Shown here piece after piece: positions 25,060 through 35,217 of a stretch of 64,000 bases of DNA. Position 1 is the stretch's first letter; each line of letters begins with the position of its first letter. Under the pieces are notes generated by a model. The model was given only the letters and a program-made list of their open reading frames with translations, searched no databases and was not told the DNA's origin. This stretch comes from Burkholderiales bacterium RIFCSPLOWO2_12_FULL_61_40. Lineage in GTDB: Bacteria; Pseudomonadota; Gammaproteobacteria; Burkholderiales; Burkholderiaceae_C. The DNA lies in NCBI GenBank assembly GCA_001770935.1, contig MESI01000018.1:38086-102085 (forward strand). The letters are read 5' to 3'. The position numbers were made by a program, and so were the translations under genes.

Positions 25060-27036
25060 TCAAGACTGGGCGCGTGAGACTGGTTGTTCAAACGAGCTGC
25101 CAGACACATCGAATTCAATGCCATTGCTCATGGACTCAAATTGATTCAAGTCAACGCCCAGCCCTGAGGCGCTGAATTCCGGCAAGGTTGCACTGGTCTG
25201 ATCCGTATCATACGGAGCTGGAAGTGCATGCGTTCTTTCTGTACTAAAGGACGACAACTCCGACCCAAAGTGTGGTGCCAATTGCTTCACCACACCATGC
25301 AACATCAGCAGGTCACGGAAGGCTTCCAACTGGAACCCTTGCATCGCATCATGCTCTTGCGTGCGTACCATGCACTTTTCAATGTACTCCAATGCATCCT
25401 TGGAAGGCCAAAGCGCCACTATCTGCTTGAAAACATCAGTGTAGCCATCTACTCCGCTGCCGCCGTCATTAAAACCTGCAAATTCAGGAACGTATCCGGT
25501 AAAAATTTGATTGAATTGGGTGCGGTATCGGTCGTAATCAGCTTTTCGACTCAGCGTATGAAACACGTTCAAGAGGTCCAGATACACCAGCGGATTGGAT
25601 TCACCGCTGTCATGGATGCAATCTTCCAATACATGAATCGCATTTTCGCACTGCCCCAAAGTCATGAAAAATTCCGCTTGCTGACGTGCGTCAAGCATTT
25701 CCTGGCTGTGAATTTCACGCAGCGCGCCTGGCACGCTATGCATGAAATCCCGATGTCCGCTTACATTGTCCTTGGGCAGACTCCCCAAAATACCGGTTGT
25801 TTTGTCAGAGTGGAATGGTGCTGGTTTCCCAAGATCCGAAAAGGCAGACTCGGCCAACTGCAAATCAATATCGACTTCCGTGAGCCCCATCACGGGTTTT
25901 TCTGCGAAAGCAGGACCGGCCACCACTACCGGATTCAGCTCAGCCGGTTGCAATGGCCCTGGTTTCACCACGCTATCCTTCGCTTTTGCTCCCGCATTCT
26001 CCTGCGCATGCGGATCTCTCCACCATGGAGCAACACCCGCACTTGTGGAGCGTAAACGTCGCCATTGGTATGCAAGTGCCGCACCACAGGCTATCAACAA
26101 CGCAATCAGACTGTAAATGAGGGGATTGGAATATCGCCGAGATTGGGCGCTGTCCAAACGCCCTGCCAGCTCCAGCATGGCCAGCCGGTTCTTGGAAGTT
26201 TGATCCTGTAACTGTTTGACAGTGTTTTCCATGTCCTGCACGCGGGTGCTGTCGCGCAACACATCTTCTGGACTGGCATTGAGTATGCGCCAGAGTGTCT
26301 TCGCTTCCTCTCGCTTTTTCACGTCGTCCGTTGGAACAAAGACCAGTTCACTGCTAATTTTCAGTGTGGGATCCTTTTCCGGCGTAAGGTCCACCAGCGC
26401 CAATTTGAGACGCGCTTGTCCGGCTACCGCACTTTTGGTAGATCGTTTTGAATGGTCATGCACCATGACCGGCGTCACACCAGGTCTGTTGTTTTGCGGC
26501 AGCGGAGCCGTCTTTTTGATGGTTTCAGATTTAACGGCAAGCGCAACCGACCTTGCACCGTCTTTTTCCAATGGTTTCACGGCCTTTGCTTGGGCATATG
26601 CCAACGCAGGCTCAGATACGGCGGACGGGCGAACAAGCGCTGGAACCACTTCGCTGACCAGATCAGCCAACAGAACATAGCGACGCGTCGTCTGTTGACC
26701 ACAACCTGAACGAAGGTATACAGTAACAATCGGCTCATCGACATGTGTATGCGCCACAACACGCACCACGGGCGGCAAGCCTGGACGAGAGGCCTCATTG
26801 GTCACCACTACACGACTTGCGTCTTGGCGATTTTCGCCATAGTACACATCGGCCTCGAAACACAGGCCAGAAACATCTTCATCACCAGCAATTTGAACAG
26901 GTACAGTCAACTCCAGTGACTGCCCCAAAATTGCAGCACCGCGCACGCGTCCCAGTGTCAGAGCCGAACTACTCGTTGCAGAACAGAGCAAAACTCCGCC
27001 CAGTGTGAACCATTTGAATATTTGTGACAGTTTCAT
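25060..27036 (-). CDS. FimV/HubP-like pilus and polarity protein
   Basis: A 658-residue inner-membrane protein resembling FimV, which helps assemble type IV pilus and polar machinery. Residues 1-26 form a signal peptide; the periplasmic N domain opens with SSALTLGRVRGAAILGQSLELTVPV, the FimV start. A coiled-coil stretch (about 260-295) precedes one membrane helix (about 301-320, NPLIYSLIALLIACGAALAYQWRR). The cytosolic part is acidic, with a TPR-like segment (ARQQAEFFMTLGQCENAIHVLEDCI) near 470. No LysM motif is evident. ATG at 27036 was chosen over an upstream GTG. It ends eight bases from the stop of the convergent dehydrogenase gene. Confidence 0.75.
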   Translation of the reverse strand: MKLSQIFKWFTLGGVLLCSATSSSALTLGRVRGAAILGQSLELTVPVQIAGDEDVSGLCFEADVYYGENRQDASRVVVTNEASRPGLPPVVRVVAHTHVDEPIVTVYLRSGCGQQTTRRYVLLADLVSEVVPALVRPSAVSEPALAYAQAKAVKPLEKDGARSVALAVKSETIKKTAPLPQNNRPGVTPVMVHDHSKRSTKSAVAGQARLKLALVDLTPEKDPTLKISSELVFVPTDDVKKREEAKTLWRILNASPEDVLRDSTRVQDMENTVKQLQDQTSKNRLAMLELAGRLDSAQSRRYSNPLIYSLIALLIACGAALAYQWRRLRSTSAGVAPWWRDPHAQENAGAKAKDSVVKPGPLQPAELNPVVVAGPAFAEKPVMGLTEVDIDLQLAESAFSDLGKPAPFHSDKTTGILGSLPKDNVSGHRDFMHSVPGALREIHSQEMLDARQQAEFFMTLGQCENAIHVLEDCIHDSGESNPLVYLDLLNVFHTLSRKADYDRYRTQFNQIFTGYVPEFAGFNDGGSGVDGYTDVFKQIVALWPSKDALEYIEKCMVRTQEHDAMQGFQLEAFRDLLMLHGVVKQLAPHFGSELSSFSTERTHALPAPYDTDQTSATLPEFSASGLGVDLNQFESMSNGIEFDVSGSSFEQPVSRAQS

Positions 27037-27143
27037 CAATGCACGGGATTTTCGCACACCTGGTCAACTGCGCTTTTATCAAGGCATATAAGAATACGGT
27101 GCGAAGGCCTCATGTGCTCATCTCGGCACAAGGAGCCAAGAAA

Positions 27144-27166
27144 TAAAAAAGCCACCCGAAGGTGGC
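27144..27166 (-). terminator. Terminator downstream of tRNA-Ser
   Basis: Reading leftward, GCCACC-TTCG-GGTGGC (27166-27151) is followed by TTTTTTATTTC. It ends the lysC/tRNA transcript. Confidence 0.92.
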
Positions 27167-27181
27167 ATTTTTATTTCTTGG

Positions 27182-27271
27182 CGGAAACGGAGGGATTCGA
27201 ACCCTCGATGAGGCTCTACACCCCATACTCCCTTAGCAGGGGAGCACCTTCGGCCACTCGGTCACGTTTCC
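27182..27271 (-). tRNA. serX: tRNA-Ser (anticodon GCU)
   Basis: Ninety bases reading leftward, with acceptor stem GGAAACG/CGTTTCC, discriminator G, anticodon stem and loop CTCCCCTGCTAAGGGAG giving anticodon GCT, a long variable arm as in class II tRNAs, and the T arm GAGGGTTCGAATCCCTC. It reads AGC/AGU codons. CCA is not encoded. It lies 39 bases after the lysC stop and may be processed from the same transcript. The symbol is a placeholder for a tRNA-Ser locus. Confidence 0.96.
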
Positions 27272-27310
27272 TGAACAACCCATATTATGGCACGAGTTGT
27301 ACCTCTTTTT

Positions 27311-28579
27311 TCAAACTGGCGCTTGGTCCAAGTCAAAAGCTTTGTGCAATGCACGCACCGCCAGTTCCATGTATTTCTCATCGATCACGACCGAGGTCTT
27401 GATCTCGGAGGTGGAAATCATCTGGATATTAATTCCTTCTTCACTGAGGCAGCGGAACATTTTGCTGGCAATACCCACATGGCTGCGCATACCAATACCA
27501 ACGATACTGACCTTGCAAATCCGGGCGTCACCAGTCACTTCGTGTGCACCCAACTTTGGCAGCACACTTTCTTTAAGAATATCCATGGCACGGGCGTAGT
27601 CTCCACGGTTCACGGTGAAGCTAAAGTCCGTTTTGCCATCTTTGCTGGCGTTTTGAATGATGACATCAACATCAATGTTGGCATCCGCCACCACACCCAA
27701 GATTTGGTAGGCAATTCCGGGGGTGTCTGGCACACCCAGCACAGAAATTTTCGCTTCATCGCGGGTGAATGCAATGCCAGAAACAATGGCTTGTTCCATG
27801 TGTTCGTCTTCCTCAAAAGTAATCAGGGTGCCGGAGGCGGCTTCTTCATTGATGTCAATATCCCAAGGCGTAAAGCTGCTCAAAACGCGCAATGGCACCT
27901 TGTATTTACCGGCGAACTCCACTGAGCGAATTTGGAGTACCTTGGAACCCATGGATGCCATCTCCAGCATCTCTTCAAAGCTCACCGTATGCAGTCGCCG
28001 AGCCTCGGGAACCACACGCGGATCGGTGGTGTATACGCCATCGACATCGGTATAAATCAGGCATTCATCGGCCTTCATGGCCGCAGCCACGGCCACGGCC
28101 GATGTATCCGAGCCACCACGGCCCAATGTTGTGATGTTCCCCAGTTCATCCAGCCCTTGAAAGCCAGTCACGATGACCACCCTGCCCGCCTCCAGGTCCG
28201 TGCGTACGCGCACATCGTCAATCGACTCAATACGGGCCTTGGTGTACGCGCTGTTGGTCCGAATTGGCACTTGCCATCCCGCATAACTCACCGATTCCAT
28301 GCCTTCGGCCTGTAGCGCAATAGCCAGTAAAGCGCTGGAAGCTTGCTCCCCCGTCGCTGCCAGCATATCGAGCTCACGGCTGTACGCATCGGTGCTCTTG
28401 GACGGAGCCAGCTCTTTGGCCAGTCCGAGCAAACGATTGGTCTCACCACTCATTGCGGAAGGAACAACCACCATCTGGTGGCCGGCGCGTGACCATTTGG
28501 CGACGCGTTTGGCAACATTGCGAATACGCTCCGTGGAGCCCATCGATGTGCCGCCATATTTGTGAACAATCAATGCCAT
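27311..28579 (-). CDS. lysC: Aspartate kinase
   Basis: Catalyses the first step of lysine, threonine, methionine and diaminopimelate synthesis. The 422-residue monofunctional enzyme has the N-terminal VHKYGGTSMGSTERI motif, the kinase core (GFQGLDELGNITTLGRGGSDTSAVAVAA) and two ACT domains (about 265-335 and 345-420; ISVLGVPDTPGIAYQILGVVADANIDVDVI) for lysine/threonine feedback. An internal start for the beta subunit is likely, as in other aspartokinases of this form. The gene is 25 bases downstream of tilS. Confidence 0.95.
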   Translation of the reverse strand: MALIVHKYGGTSMGSTERIRNVAKRVAKWSRAGHQMVVVPSAMSGETNRLLGLAKELAPSKSTDAYSRELDMLAATGEQASSALLAIALQAEGMESVSYAGWQVPIRTNSAYTKARIESIDDVRVRTDLEAGRVVIVTGFQGLDELGNITTLGRGGSDTSAVAVAAAMKADECLIYTDVDGVYTTDPRVVPEARRLHTVSFEEMLEMASMGSKVLQIRSVEFAGKYKVPLRVLSSFTPWDIDINEEAASGTLITFEEDEHMEQAIVSGIAFTRDEAKISVLGVPDTPGIAYQILGVVADANIDVDVIIQNASKDGKTDFSFTVNRGDYARAMDILKESVLPKLGAHEVTGDARICKVSIVGIGMRSHVGIASKMFRCLSEEGINIQMISTSEIKTSVVIDEKYMELAVRALHKAFDLDQAPV

Positions 28580-28604
28580 TGGATCAAATTTTTGTGAGCA
28601 AAAC

Positions 28605-29567
28605 CTAGGGATTGTACCAAGTCAAGAATTCCCCACGGCGCAAGGCAAAGCCGTGAGCGACTTTGATATGGATACGGTGCCCACGGGTGGTGCATGCAGC
28701 GAGCTGATCCAACAGTTCGGCCAACTGCGCTGCACTGGGAATCACCTGGAAACTACTTTTAAGCCAGTAACGCAAGGCATTGGCCTGACGGGCGCGACTT
28801 AACAACTGAAGTGACTTGATACGAAGTCCCTTGTCGCCAGGGTCGCCCACCTGCAAACCATCTTGCACTGCGACCTCATTCAAGAGTGCCTGGGCCTGCG
28901 CTGCATGGGAAGCGCTGCGTCCAAAAGTATCCCGATAGTGTGGAAACACTGTCTCCAATACCGGCAAAAGCTGCGCACGAATCCGGTTGCGGGTGAATCG
29001 TTGTTCACGATTGGTAGGGTCTTCAACGAATGCCGCCCCGCGTTGCGCCAACCAGCGACGGATATCCGGGCTACTGACCGACAACAGGGGCCGGTAAAAA
29101 TCCAGGCCACTGCGCTGCCAATGTGTCGGCATGCCACTTAAACCTGGCAAACCCGCCCCCCGACTCAATGCCAGCAGCAGCGTCTCCACCTGATCATCGG
29201 CATGCTGTGCAATTGCTACAGATTTAATAGCTACCTGCGCACTATCCACAAGGGCTAGAGCATCAAAAGCCTTATAACGCGCCAACCGCGCCGCTTCTTC
29301 GGGACTCTGCCCGCTTCCGTGCTTGGCATCCACTTTTTGAATCCGCAGAGGCACCCGCAATTGCTCACACACCGTGCTGCAGTGAGTTTCAAAGGCAGCA
29401 GCTGCATCTTGCAAGCCATGATTGACATGCCATGCCACCACTTGATTCGGCCATTTTTCTGTGCACGCCAACAGCAGCGCTGTGGAGTCAGCCCCGCCAC
29501 TGAATGCCACTGCGAGCGGCAATACAGGGTTGAAATCCTGCATCGCCTCATCAAGTGACCGCGTCAT
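28605..29567 (-). CDS. tilS: tRNA(Ile)-lysidine synthase
   Basis: TilS modifies C34 of the CAU-anticodon tRNA-Ile to lysidine so that it reads AUA. The PP-loop SGGADS is at 23-28, followed by VAWHVNHGLQ and AQHADDQVETLLLALSRGAGLPGLSGM. At 320 residues it has a shortened C-terminal region compared with E. coli. A copy of the dispersed repeat lies at 29213-29270, antisense and in frame, encoding part of the stretch FDALALVDSAQVAIKSVA just before the AQHADDQ motif, where other TilS proteins vary. It is cotranscribed with accA upstream. Confidence 0.93.
   Translation of the reverse strand: MTRSLDEAMQDFNPVLPLAVAFSGGADSTALLLACTEKWPNQVVAWHVNHGLQDAAAAFETHCSTVCEQLRVPLRIQKVDAKHGSGQSPEEAARLARYKAFDALALVDSAQVAIKSVAIAQHADDQVETLLLALSRGAGLPGLSGMPTHWQRSGLDFYRPLLSVSSPDIRRWLAQRGAAFVEDPTNREQRFTRNRIRAQLLPVLETVFPHYRDTFGRSASHAAQAQALLNEVAVQDGLQVGDPGDKGLRIKSLQLLSRARQANALRYWLKSSFQVIPSAAQLAELLDQLAACTTRGHRIHIKVAHGFALRRGEFLTWYNP
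29213..29270 (+). repeat. Dispersed repeat copy D, inside tilS (antisense)
   Basis: TTGCTACAGATTTAATAGC, then TACCTGCGCACTATCCACAA and GGGCTAGAGC. The gene runs leftward, so tilS carries the complement of the element and reads through it without a stop. Confidence 0.75.
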
Positions 29568-29588
29568 GCAAACAAGGGAACGAGCGCC

Positions 29589-30566
29589 CTACTTCGAAGC
29601 CGCTTTGGTGTCGGTAAAACGCCCATAACTTTGCAGGCGTTCATAGCGACGATCCAGCAATTCTTTGACCTTCAGGTCGCTGATCTGGCGATAGGCATCG
29701 CCCAAAGCACGCTTCAAGAATACGGAAGCCTGCTTCGGGTCGCGATGTGCACCGCCCACGGGTTCGTTCACGATTTTGTCAATCAGGCCCAAGGCCTTGA
29801 GCCGGTGCGCCGTAATACCCAAGGCATCGGCGGCGTCCTGCGCCTTGTCCGAGGTTTTCCACAAAATGGAGGCACACCCTTCGGGGCTGATGACGGAGTA
29901 GATCGAATATTGCAGCATGACCATCTGGTCCGCCACTGAAATGGCCAGTGCACCACCGGAACCGCCTTCCCCAATGATGGTGGTGATGATGGGCACTTCC
30001 AGTTGTGCCATCTCGAAAATATTGCGACCGATGGCTTCGGATTGGCCGCGTTCTTCCGCATCGATACCGGGATAGGCGCCTGGCGTGTCGACAAATGTGA
30101 ACAGCGGCAACTTGAATTTTTCTGCCAACTTCATCAACCGCAGGGCCTTGCGGTAGCCTTCAGGCTTGCACATACCGAAGTTGCGAAGCCCTCGCTCCTT
30201 GGTATCCCGCCCTTTTTGATGACCCAACACCATGCACGGCGTGCCATTGAATCGGGCCAGCCCGCCAACAATGCTCAGGTCATCGGCAAAGTGCCGATCC
30301 CCATGCAACTCCACAAAATGGGTGAAAAGCTCGTTGATGTAGTCCAGTGTGTAGGGACGCTCCGCGTGACGGGCAATCTTGGTGATTTGCCATGGCGTCA
30401 GGTCGCTATAAATGTCTTTGGTGAGCTGCAAGCTCTTTTTGCTGAGCTGTTCAATCTCGGCAGAAATATCCACTGCGGACTCGTTTTGCACGTAGCGCAG
30501 TTCCTCAATCTTGTTTTCGAGATCCGCAACGGGTTGCTCAAAATCCAGAAAAGTTTTCTTGGCCAA
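29589..30566 (-). CDS. accA: Acetyl-CoA carboxylase carboxyltransferase subunit alpha
   Basis: The alpha subunit of the carboxyltransferase that makes malonyl-CoA for fatty acid synthesis. The 325-residue protein shows [19 protein letters not shown] at the start, [54 protein letters not shown] and [13 protein letters not shown], all diagnostic. The start codon is TTG (30564-30566), with AGGAG seven bases upstream; there is no nearby ATG. accD is not in the window. Confidence 0.96.
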   Translation of the reverse strand: MAKKTFLDFEQPVADLENKIEELRYVQNESAVDISAEIEQLSKKSLQLTKDIYSDLTPWQITKIARHAERPYTLDYINELFTHFVELHGDRHFADDLSIVGGLARFNGTPCMVLGHQKGRDTKERGLRNFGMCKPEGYRKALRLMKLAEKFKLPLFTFVDTPGAYPGIDAEERGQSEAIGRNIFEMAQLEVPIITTIIGEGGSGGALAISVADQMVMLQYSIYSVISPEGCASILWKTSDKAQDAADALGITAHRLKALGLIDKIVNEPVGGAHRDPKQASVFLKRALGDAYRQISDLKVKELLDRRYERLQSYGRFTDTKAASK

Positions 30567-30627
30567 TGTTTTACTCCTTCAATCGCGACCACAACCCGCA
30601 TGGGGTTTGCCGCCTGTTAACACCAGA

Positions 30628-31278
30628 CTAGTACTCGACCGGCAAGGGATCGAGCGACCGCCAAATATACCAAGTTGCCACACTGCAGTAAGGTGCCCAC
30701 GCGGCTGCGACCTCACGGGCATCGCTTCGGCTCACCACCTCACCCGAAAAATAGTTGCGGCTGATTCCGTTGATCAAACCCACATCGTCCAGCGGCAGCA
30801 CGTTGGGGCGCATGAAATGGAAGATCAAAAACATCTCAGCCGTCCAGCGACCGATTCCGCGGATAGCGATCAGTTCGGCAATGATTTCTTCGTCGCCCAT
30901 GGTTTCCCAAGAGGCAACATGCAAGGCACCATTGTCAAAGTGCAAGGCCAGATCCACCAAGTATTCCACTTTGCGCACACTTAAACCCGCTGCACGCATA
31001 TCGTCCACTTTGAGCTTGAGCACATTGCCTGGCGCCATACTGCTGGGCAGCAGAGCAAACCTGTCCCACACCGTCTGCGCCGCCTTCACGGAAATTTGCT
31101 GCCCCACAATGCTGCGCGCCAAGGTGGCAAAAGCATCGCCTCGGGTCTGTAAACAAGCGTCTCCAAACTGGGGGATGAGCCGCTTCATCACCCGGTCCTT
31201 CTTCATTAAATGCTTACAGGCATCCGCCCAATACGCAGGCGTGACCGGTTGCGTCACGGTTTTTCGCGCGACTGCCAT
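30628..31278 (-). CDS. DNA-3-methyladenine glycosylase (AlkA-type, HhH-GPD)
   Basis: A 216-residue base-excision repair glycosylase. The helix-hairpin-helix and Gly/Pro-Asp loop are seen in ELIAIRGIGRWTAEMFLIF and the catalytic aspartate lies in VLPLDDVGLI. ARSIVGQQISVKAAQTVWDRF is typical of the family. It lacks the FeS cysteines of Nth/MutY, and its length fits the short AlkA group. The start ATG shares one base with the cysS stop (TGATG), which implies translational coupling. Confidence 0.9.
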   Translation of the reverse strand: MAVARKTVTQPVTPAYWADACKHLMKKDRVMKRLIPQFGDACLQTRGDAFATLARSIVGQQISVKAAQTVWDRFALLPSSMAPGNVLKLKVDDMRAAGLSVRKVEYLVDLALHFDNGALHVASWETMGDEEIIAELIAIRGIGRWTAEMFLIFHFMRPNVLPLDDVGLINGISRNYFSGEVVSRSDAREVAAAWAPYCSVATWYIWRSLDPLPVEY

Positions 31279-32672
31279 CACTGCACCACTTCCCAGGTGG
31301 TTCCAGCAGCCGAGTCTTTGAGCACGATGCCCGAAGCCAGCAACTCCTTGCGAATGTTGTCGGCCAGAGCGAAATCACGGGCCGCCTTGGCCGCACTGCG
31401 CTTGGCAATCAGTGCTTGAATGGCTACATCGTCCAGCGCGGCGCCGGTTTGAAGAAATTGTTGAGGGTCCCCCTGGAGAATGCCCAGACAGCCGCCAAGC
31501 GCCTTGAGCAATGCAGACATCGCCGGTGACTTGGAACGGTTGACCTCGGTGGCCAGATCAAACAATACCGCCACAGCTTCCGGTGTGCCAAAATCGTCGT
31601 CCATCGCCGCCTTGAACCTTGCTGCAAACGGATCACTCCAATCGACGGAAGCTATTTGGTGCACAGGGACGAGGTCAAGGGCGGTATACAAACGTTTCAG
31701 TGCCGTACGGGCATCGTTCAGATGGGCGTCGCTGTAGTTCAGGGCAGAGCGGTAATGGGTGCGCACGAGAAAGAACCGCACTGTCTCGGCATCGTATTTG
31801 GACAAAACTTCCCGAATGGTAAAGAAGTTGCCCAAACTCTTGGACATCTTCTCATTGTCCACACGCACAAAGCCGTTGTGAATCCAGAACCGGGCCAAGG
31901 GTTGGCCATGGGCACCCTCGCTCTGCGCGATTTCATTTTCATGGTGCGGAAACTGTAAATCCGCGCCGCCGCCATGGATATCAAACGTCTCTCCCAATGT
32001 CTGGCAACTCATGGCGGAGCATTCGATATGCCACCCAGGGCGCCCTACGCCAAACGCATGCCCCAAAGCTGCGCTGTCCCACTTGGCATCGTCCGGTTCA
32101 GACTCCTTGGCAGCTTTCCACAAAACAAAATCAAGCGGGTCGTCTTTACCATCCAACACGGCCACGCGCTCTCCCGCGCGCAGCTCATCCAAAGATTTGC
32201 CAGACAACTTGCCGTAGCCAGGAAACTTGCGCACCGCATAGTTCACATCGCCAGTAGGTGACTGGTAGGCAAGCCCTTTGGCCTCCAGCTGGCCGATTAA
32301 ATCCAGCATTTGTGGCACGTATTCCGTGGCACGCGGCTCCATGGAGGGAGGTTCAATGCCGAGTTTGGCAATGTCCAGATGCATTGCCTCAATCATCTCG
32401 TCCGTGAGCGCACGGATGGTGATGCCGCGCTCCACGGCACGCTTGATGATTTTGTCGTCAATATCCGTGATATTGCGCACATAGGTGACCCGATAACCGC
32501 TGATTTTCAACCAGCGCTGGACTACGTCAAACGCCATCATCATGCGTGCGTGACCAATGTGGCACAGGTCATAAATGGTCATACCACAAACGTACATGCG
32601 CACATGGCCAGGCTCAAGGGGCAAGAACGGTTCAGGGGAACGCGACAGCGTGTTGTAAATGCACAAACTCAT
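31278..32672 (-). CDS. cysS: Cysteinyl-tRNA synthetase
   Basis: Charges tRNA-Cys. The 464-residue class I synthetase has [20 protein letters not shown] with the HIGH motif, the zinc ligands (Cys28-type and [35 protein letters not shown]) and KMSKS in [11 protein letters not shown]. It is the first gene of the leftward cysS-glycosylase-accA-tilS-lysC run. About 185 bases separate it from the rightward TPR gene. Confidence 0.97.
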   Translation of the reverse strand: MSLCIYNTLSRSPEPFLPLEPGHVRMYVCGMTIYDLCHIGHARMMMAFDVVQRWLKISGYRVTYVRNITDIDDKIIKRAVERGITIRALTDEMIEAMHLDIAKLGIEPPSMEPRATEYVPQMLDLIGQLEAKGLAYQSPTGDVNYAVRKFPGYGKLSGKSLDELRAGERVAVLDGKDDPLDFVLWKAAKESEPDDAKWDSAALGHAFGVGRPGWHIECSAMSCQTLGETFDIHGGGADLQFPHHENEIAQSEGAHGQPLARFWIHNGFVRVDNEKMSKSLGNFFTIREVLSKYDAETVRFFLVRTHYRSALNYSDAHLNDARTALKRLYTALDLVPVHQIASVDWSDPFAARFKAAMDDDFGTPEAVAVLFDLATEVNRSKSPAMSALLKALGGCLGILQGDPQQFLQTGAALDDVAIQALIAKRSAAKAARDFALADNIRKELLASGIVLKDSAAGTTWEVVQ

Positions 32673-32857
32673 GGGTAATTCATGGCCTCTTCGCCGGGAT
32701 ACGGGCCCTGGGCAAAGTCGCCAGCCGATACGTAACAGATTAGGGAAAGTCTTGGGCGGATGTCCAAGGGGCGGCGCGCCACCCCTCAGCTACAATCCAG
32801 CGCAGTATAAAGCCCCGCTGCCTGGGCGTATCCAACGCGCGAAATTCAAAAGACACC

Positions 32858-33910
32858 ATGAAGCACGCCTGCACACCTATGTTCCACCCCCTTCGCCTGC
32901 TGACTTTGGCTGCGGCAATGATGTTTTCGGTCGCGCACGCAGACGACTACACCGATGTATCCCAGCTTATGCGGGCAGGAAAATTGCCTGAAGCGCTGTC
33001 CAAGGCCGATCAATACTTGGCCAGCAAACCCAAGGACCCGCAAATGCGATTCCTCAAGGGTGTCATCCAAAGGGATGCGGGCAAGACCACCGATGCCATT
33101 GCCACATTTACCCATTTGACAGAAGACTATCCCGAACTGCCAGAACCCTATAACAATTTGGCTGTCCTGTATGCTGGACAAAGCCAGTTTGACAAGGCCC
33201 GTGCCGCGCTGGAAATGGCCATCCGAACCAACCCCAGCTATTCCACCGCGCATGAAAATTTGGGGGATGTTTATGCCAAACTGGCCAGCCAGGCCTACAA
33301 CAAAGCCTTGCAGTTGGATGCCTCCAATCCGGCGGTGGCGCCCAAACTGGCATTGATTCGGGAGCTCTTCACCCCCACCGGCCCCAAAGGGCAAAAATCA
33401 GGCATTCCTGCCGTCAGCAGTCCTCCTTCAACACCTGTTGCGGCGAAGCCCCCTCCGGTACTGCCCAGCCCTGCATTGGCAAAAGCCCCCGTCACTGCGC
33501 CACCAGAAACCGCGGTTGCGGCAGTAACCCCACCACCCGTCGCTCCAGCCACTACATCAGCTTCAGGCAATGACACAAAAGAGGCGGAAGCGGCAGTACG
33601 GTCCTGGGCCAGTGCGTGGGCAGCCAAGGACGTCAAAGCCTATCTGGCAGCTTATGGAAGGGAATTTGCCCCTCCCGGCTCCATGAAACGCAGCGCTTGG
33701 GAAAACGAGCGCCGCGAACGCATCATTAGCAAGTCCAGGATCAGCATCAAACTGGAAAATCTCAACGTGACGGTCAACGGCAACAAAGCAACTGCAAAGT
33801 TTCGGCAAAACTACAAGGCCACCGGCTTGGCAGTTTCCAGCATAAAAACCCTCGATTTGGCCAAATCCGGTGACCGTTGGCTAATCGTCAGAGAGTCCAC
33901 GGGCTCCTGA
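32858..33910 (+). CDS. Exported TPR protein with NTF2-like C-terminal domain
   Basis: A 350-residue envelope protein. Residues 1-28 form a signal peptide (cut after SVAHA), 32-160 hold about three tetratricopeptide repeats (EPYNNLAVLYAGQSQFDKARAALEMAI), 170-230 are a Pro/Ala-rich linker, and 240-350 form a domain (AVRSWASAWAAKDVKAYLAAYGREF) like the NTF2-like domain at the C terminus of Cds6-type L,D-transpeptidases. The next gene encodes such a transpeptidase with a related C-terminal domain. It probably acts as a periplasmic accessory for peptidoglycan work; that is inferred from context. Either of two ATGs (32858, 32879) could be the start. Confidence 0.75.
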   Translation: MKHACTPMFHPLRLLTLAAAMMFSVAHADDYTDVSQLMRAGKLPEALSKADQYLASKPKDPQMRFLKGVIQRDAGKTTDAIATFTHLTEDYPELPEPYNNLAVLYAGQSQFDKARAALEMAIRTNPSYSTAHENLGDVYAKLASQAYNKALQLDASNPAVAPKLALIRELFTPTGPKGQKSGIPAVSSPPSTPVAAKPPPVLPSPALAKAPVTAPPETAVAAVTPPPVAPATTSASGNDTKEAEAAVRSWASAWAAKDVKAYLAAYGREFAPPGSMKRSAWENERRERIISKSRISIKLENLNVTVNGNKATAKFRQNYKATGLAVSSIKTLDLAKSGDRWLIVRESTGS

Positions 33911-33937
33911 TCCGATTGAGCTTCCACGCACTGTGAA

Positions 33938-35215
33938 ATGCACCACCGCCCCCCCTTAAGCGCCATCATTGAAATGGGGTGTCCTTATCTGGTCGCCACA
34001 GCAGTGGCACTTGCACTGCTAGGTGCCAACCCAGTGCATGCGGCTGCGAACAAGCATTTAGCCAAACGGGCTGTACACCGCCAGGAAGCTCCCGTCATCC
34101 GGAATACGGATGGTGTTGCAGAAGCACGTCTGATCAATATCTACAAACTCATTGGAAAAGCCCAAAACCGCGAAGCTTTGGCCAAAGCCACACAGTTGGT
34201 GAAAGATTTGCCAAATTTTCAGTTGGCCCAATTGGTCTATGGTGACTTGCTGGCAGCACGGGGCCGCCCTGTGGACGCCATTGGCGACGTGCCAGATACC
34301 ATGGCGCAGGCCGCTGGAAGCAATCTAAGCGAACTACGGGAAGAGTCCAAACGCCGCGTCAATGCACTGCGCGAACCGCCGCCACCGGGCACTATTCCCT
34401 CCCAATTTATAGCCCTTTCGCAACGCTCACGCCATGCGATTGCGGTAGATGCATCCAAATCTCGCCTTTACCTCTTTAAGAACACACCCACCGGCCTGAA
34501 TCTGGTGTCCGACTATTACATTTCCGTGGGAAAAGCCGGAACGTCAAAAACGCTTGAAGGTGACCAGCGCACCCCCCTGGGGGTGTACTACATCACCAGC
34601 AATCTGGATCGAAAATCTCTCAAGGATTTCTACGGATCTGGCGCACTGCCCATCAACTACCCCAATATGCTGGACGCGAAACGGGGGAAAACGGGAAGTG
34701 GCATCTGGCTGCACGGCACTCCACCCAGCCAGTTTTCGCGCCCCCCCCTGGCCACCGATGGCTGTGTGGTACTGGCGAATCCCGATTTGTCCCACCTCGT
34801 CAAAACCGTCGAGGTGCGCACCACCCCCGTGGTCATTGCGACACAACTGCATTGGGTGGCACCGCACAGTGTTCGCACGGAAGGCAAACCCTTTGAAGAT
34901 GCATTGCATGCATGGCGAAATGCAAAAACAGCTGGCGACCTCAAGCAAATTTTGTCTTTCTACACGCCGGACTTCAACAGCAATGGCAAGACACTGGCCC
35001 AATGGACCCCTACATTGAAGGCCGAACTTGCCACCGTGCAGGGACGGACCATTCAGCTCAAAGATATATCGTTCCTGCGCTGGACCGATACCTCAGACAC
35101 CATGGTGGTGACATTTGGTGAAGTGGCCGAAGGAATCCGCACCGGTTTAACCAAACGACAATACTGGATGCGGCAAGACAGCCAGTGGAAGATTTTTTTT
35201 GAAGGAGTGCTCTGA
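33938..35215 (+). CDS. L,D-transpeptidase (YkuD) with NTF2-like domain
   Basis: A 425-residue periplasmic enzyme with a signal sequence (to about residue 36), a helical/TPR-like segment, the YkuD domain (about 166-305) and a C-terminal NTF2-like domain (about 315-425). Catalytic His259 (WLHGTPPSQFSRPPLATDGCVVL) and Cys276 are present; the family's SxGCxR motif is TDGCVV, as in the YafK/LdtF branch, which cleaves or edits lipoprotein-peptidoglycan links rather than making 3-3 crosslinks. It lies 27 bases after the TPR gene and two bases before a periplasmic cyclophilin. Confidence 0.85.
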   Translation: MHHRPPLSAIIEMGCPYLVATAVALALLGANPVHAAANKHLAKRAVHRQEAPVIRNTDGVAEARLINIYKLIGKAQNREALAKATQLVKDLPNFQLAQLVYGDLLAARGRPVDAIGDVPDTMAQAAGSNLSELREESKRRVNALREPPPPGTIPSQFIALSQRSRHAIAVDASKSRLYLFKNTPTGLNLVSDYYISVGKAGTSKTLEGDQRTPLGVYYITSNLDRKSLKDFYGSGALPINYPNMLDAKRGKTGSGIWLHGTPPSQFSRPPLATDGCVVLANPDLSHLVKTVEVRTTPVVIATQLHWVAPHSVRTEGKPFEDALHAWRNAKTAGDLKQILSFYTPDFNSNGKTLAQWTPTLKAELATVQGRTIQLKDISFLRWTDTSDTMVVTFGEVAEGIRTGLTKRQYWMRQDSQWKIFFEGVL

Positions 35216-35217
35216 CC

